NCBI GenBank assembly: GCA_030667965.1
Contig: DAOUUW010000009.1
Coordinates: 1-36,460 of the forward strand
Direction: 5' to 3'
Source: Deltaproteobacteria bacterium
Lineage (GTDB): Bacteria > Desulfobacterota > Desulfobulbia > Desulfobulbales > SURF-16
Length of the DNA stretch: 36,460 nucleotides
Below the pieces are notes generated by a model. It was not told the DNA's origin. It ran no database searches and saw nothing but the letters and a program-made list of their open reading frames with translations. Made by a program: the position numbers and the translations under genes. Numbering within the stretch: the first letter of the stretch is position 1; each line of letters opens with the position of its first letter. Shown here one piece after another: positions 35,059 through 36,460 of the stretch.

Positions 35059-35105
35059 TGGTGCGCCTGGCAGGATTCGAACCTGCTACCCTCGGATTCG
35101 TAGTC
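35059..35105 (-). tRNA. tRNA-Arg(ACG) 3' fragment, probable attachment site
   Basis: On the minus strand the bases give the anticodon loop CTACGAA (anticodon ACG), the 3' anticodon stem TCCGA, variable loop GGGTA, T-arm GCAGG-TTCGAAT-CCTGC, acceptor strand CAGGCGC, discriminator A and encoded CCA. The 5' half is absent: beyond GA-CTACGAA the sequence no longer pairs with TCCGA, and no D-arm or GCGCCTG acceptor strand is found. A tRNA cut at the anticodon loop with an intact 3' end is the usual product of tyrosine-recombinase integration at a tRNA gene. The tRNA cannot be functional. Confidence 0.8.
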
Positions 35106-35136
35106 ATTTACTTCTGGGCTTCACAAACCTCATCAT
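35104..35136 (-). other. Mini reading frame with strong ribosome site, running into the tRNA fragment
   Basis: A perfect AGGAGG (35150-35145) precedes two adjacent ATGs and the peptide MMRFVKPRSK, whose TGA stop overlaps the first bases of the tRNA fragment. It looks like the start of a gene cut off at the recombination point. It may alternatively be a chance or leader peptide. Confidence 0.35.
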
Positions 35137-35312
35137 TTGTGTAACCTCCTGTAATTGCTTGCATTGAATTTTCCACGTTTTGGCAGATATTGTATGCTTT
35201 ATCAGGTTTTGGATTATTTTTCTCACACAGATTCTCACACGGTCATTCCAATTTTGCGCATGAAAAAATGGACGGCAAGGACGATCTGGACGGTCTTTAT
35301 AAAATATCTATT

Positions 35313-35651
35313 TCAAAATTCCTCTATTTCGATTGGCTCTCTGCCAAAATCTATCACCGCATCTGCAACCAAAACAGTGAACCACTCCTGGAACATCTTA
35401 TAAGTCAATTTCTCCGGCCAGCAATCCGTATCAAGCATCCAGGCTTCCAGCTCCTGCTCAAATATCACCCGCCAGTTCTTCTTGACCCAGTTCTCGTAAT
35501 TATACTCGTCGTATGTATCTGGAATGAGAATCGCTGTGCCACGGTTTTTATCAGCAGAAAACAAAGGCCCACCGTCCTCAAAACTATTGGCCCAATCAAT
35601 GTATGGTTGTTGTGGTGTAACGAGAAGTACGGTGCGATTAATTGTTTTCAT
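35313..35651 (-). CDS. Conserved hypothetical protein, acidic, 112 residues
   Basis: The sequence reads as a genuine compact protein: TVLLVTPQQPYIDWANSFED at the start, TAILIPDTYDEYNYENWVKK in the middle, then a Trp-rich part (EAWMLDTDCWPEKLTYKMFQ) and an acidic end. From memory, similar proteins of about the same size occur in many proteobacteria without known function; I cannot verify this here. There is no signal peptide or membrane helix. The ATG at 35651 lacks a clear Shine-Dalgarno and begins 12 bases after the end of a decayed frame on the same strand, so it may have been the last gene of a small operon starting near HU. The plus-strand frame across it is a shadow. Confidence 0.65.
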   Translation of the reverse strand: MKTINRTVLLVTPQQPYIDWANSFEDGGPLFSADKNRGTAILIPDTYDEYNYENWVKKNWRVIFEQELEAWMLDTDCWPEKLTYKMFQEWFTVLVADAVIDFGREPIEIEEF

Positions 35652-35663
35652 GCAAAAGAATAA

Positions 35664-35829
35664 TCAATTTGAAAGTGTATGTAATTGGGTGCCTGTGGCA
35701 TATCGGACAATCTGCCATCGTTTTACAATCTGCCAGCCATCGACAATCAATACATCATCGTTAAAATCTGTAATAGCAACAATCTACATCAATTACGTAC
35801 ACCCTTGTCTCATCGTCACCCTTTTTCAT
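35664..35829 (-). pseudogene. Frameshifted small reading frame
   Basis: Two overlapping frames appear to be parts of one small protein. Codons from ATG 35829 give MKKGDDETRVYVIDV and stop at 35761. A second frame, 35783-35664, gives ITDFNDDVLIVDGWQIVKRW and later RYATGTQLHTLSN, and has no start codon at its head. A single-base change within the shared 35761-35783 would join them into about 57 residues. I recognise no family. Confidence 0.35.
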
Positions 35830-35950
35830 GCTGCAGAATGCTGTACCATCTCCAGATACAAAAGAAACTGCCCAGAAAAAGGACGATAAAGCCAGAAATA
35901 ACCGTCCAGAAATTATCCTGTAATCCTATAAGGTTGGACGGTGAGGTCGA
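35816..35950 (-). other. Open frame encoding one membrane helix, no standard start
   Basis: The frame between TGA 35953-35951 and TGA 35818-35816 gives NLIGLQDNFWTVISGFIVLF, then LGSFFCIWRWYSILQHEKG. It contains a clear hydrophobic helix with aromatic flanks but no ATG, GTG or TTG before it. Its stop overlaps the ATG of the next decayed frame (ATGAAAAAGGGTGA). It is possibly the end of a truncated small membrane protein. Confidence 0.3.
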
Positions 35951-35996
35951 TCAGGACGATAGGAATAGCACAACCGGATCAACAAACAGATTATGT

Positions 35997-36275
35997 CTAC
36001 CTGTTATTCACCTCATCACCCAGCTTCTTCCCTGCTTTGAATTTGACCACTGTTTTAGCTGGAATCTTAATTTCTTTACCAGTCTGAGGATTCCTGCCGG
36101 TCCGGGCAGACCGTTCATTTGTTGAGAAAGTACCAAAGCCAATCAATGTAACACTCTCCCCTTTCTGCAGAGAATCCGTTATGCCTTCAAGCATTCCGAC
36201 TAATGCCTTGTCAGCTGCTGCTTTTGTAATATTTGCTGATTCAGCTATCTTGTTGATCAATTCAGTTTTGTTCAT
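35997..36275 (-). CDS. hup: HU-family DNA-binding protein
   Basis: Small histone-like protein that bends and compacts DNA as a dimer. The 92 residues match the family throughout: MNKTELINKIAESANITKAA at the N-terminus, GFGTFSTNERSARTGRNPQT covering the turn and start of the beta arm, the arm signature GRNPQTGKEIKIPA, and VVKFKAGKKL at the end. GGGAG lies five bases before the ATG. No tail extension. IHF and HU are related, but the arm sequence and the lack of IHF-specific residues favour HU. No partner gene is visible to its right within the window. Confidence 0.95.
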   Translation of the reverse strand: MNKTELINKIAESANITKAAADKALVGMLEGITDSLQKGESVTLIGFGTFSTNERSARTGRNPQTGKEIKIPAKTVVKFKAGKKLGDEVNNR

Positions 36276-36460
36276 GTTGCTCCCGTTCTGTTCGCTTGGT
36301 TGAATTTGTTGGTAAAGATAGAGATGATATTATATTTTTCCAGGTAGCTTTGGCAAGGAATAACAGACAGGAGGCTAAAACGTTTCTGATGCAGCGATGA
36401 AAACATAAGACCGGGGATGAAATTGTAATCTTCGATCTGGCTGTCCTAAGCCCAAGAAAA

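Noticed and set aside
35190-35663. 157-residue plus-strand ORF near the right end
   Set aside because: Antisense to the better 112-residue minus-strand gene. Its composition is atypical, without domain or ribosome site.
1-36460. CRISPR array
   Set aside because: No regularly spaced repeats with unique spacers of suitable length were found; the short repeats seen are 7-10 bases and contiguous.

Overview
The window looks like chromosomal DNA of a Gram-negative sulfate-reducer-type bacterium, most likely Desulfobacterota and possibly Desulfobulbales. I infer this from the layout of the division and cell-wall (dcw) cluster, a PASTA-tailed FtsI, meso-DAP-type MurE, and linked sucrose synthase and sucrose-phosphate synthase genes. 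No rRNA or intact tRNA is present, so the taxonomic guess is soft.

Layout. (1) 1-3500, plus strand: the last codons of a GGDEF protein, then fructokinase and a two-domain sucrose-phosphate synthase/phosphatase. (2) 3560-25502, minus strand: one nearly gapless run of 17 genes, mraZ-rsmH-ftsL-ftsI-murE-murF-mraY-murD-murG-murC-murB-ftsQ-ftsA-ftsZ, followed by a radical SAM protein, an orphan membrane histidine kinase and sucrose synthase. Many junctions overlap. A TTGACA/TATAAA promoter and three TGGG-type MraZ boxes precede mraZ. (3) 25844-28760: a LOG-family gene, then a small accessory island. The island holds a ribbon-helix-helix/coiled-coil gene pair, a serine-recombinase fragment between 10-bp direct repeats, a TacA-TacT-type toxin-antitoxin pair with twin operators over its promoter, and a Fic-domain remnant. 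(4) 28786-34619, plus strand: two large PAS-containing sensor kinases, one with a MASE3 membrane domain and one hybrid with receiver domains at both ends, behind a leader with mutually exclusive hairpins. (5) 34620-36460: mostly non-coding or decayed DNA with the 3' part of a tRNA-Arg(ACG), which looks like an integration scar, a conserved hypothetical gene, decayed small reading frames, and an HU gene.

How the genes work together. The dcw genes supply UDP-MurNAc-pentapeptide, lipid I and lipid II (MurB, C, D, E, F, MraY, MurG) and the divisome (FtsZ, FtsA, FtsQ, FtsL, FtsI). The most striking point is that ftsW is absent from its usual place between murD and murG, while the FtsI homologue keeps its fold and a PASTA domain but has lost all three transpeptidase motifs (SxxK, SxN, KTG). 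The septal synthase pair FtsW-FtsI therefore seems to have been dismantled together, leaving FtsI as a probable structural pseudoenzyme. The sucrose genes could form a closed cycle: synthesis by SPS with its phosphatase domain, cleavage by sucrose synthase, and re-entry of fructose through fructokinase. This would suit a compatible solute or carbon/ADP-glucose buffer.
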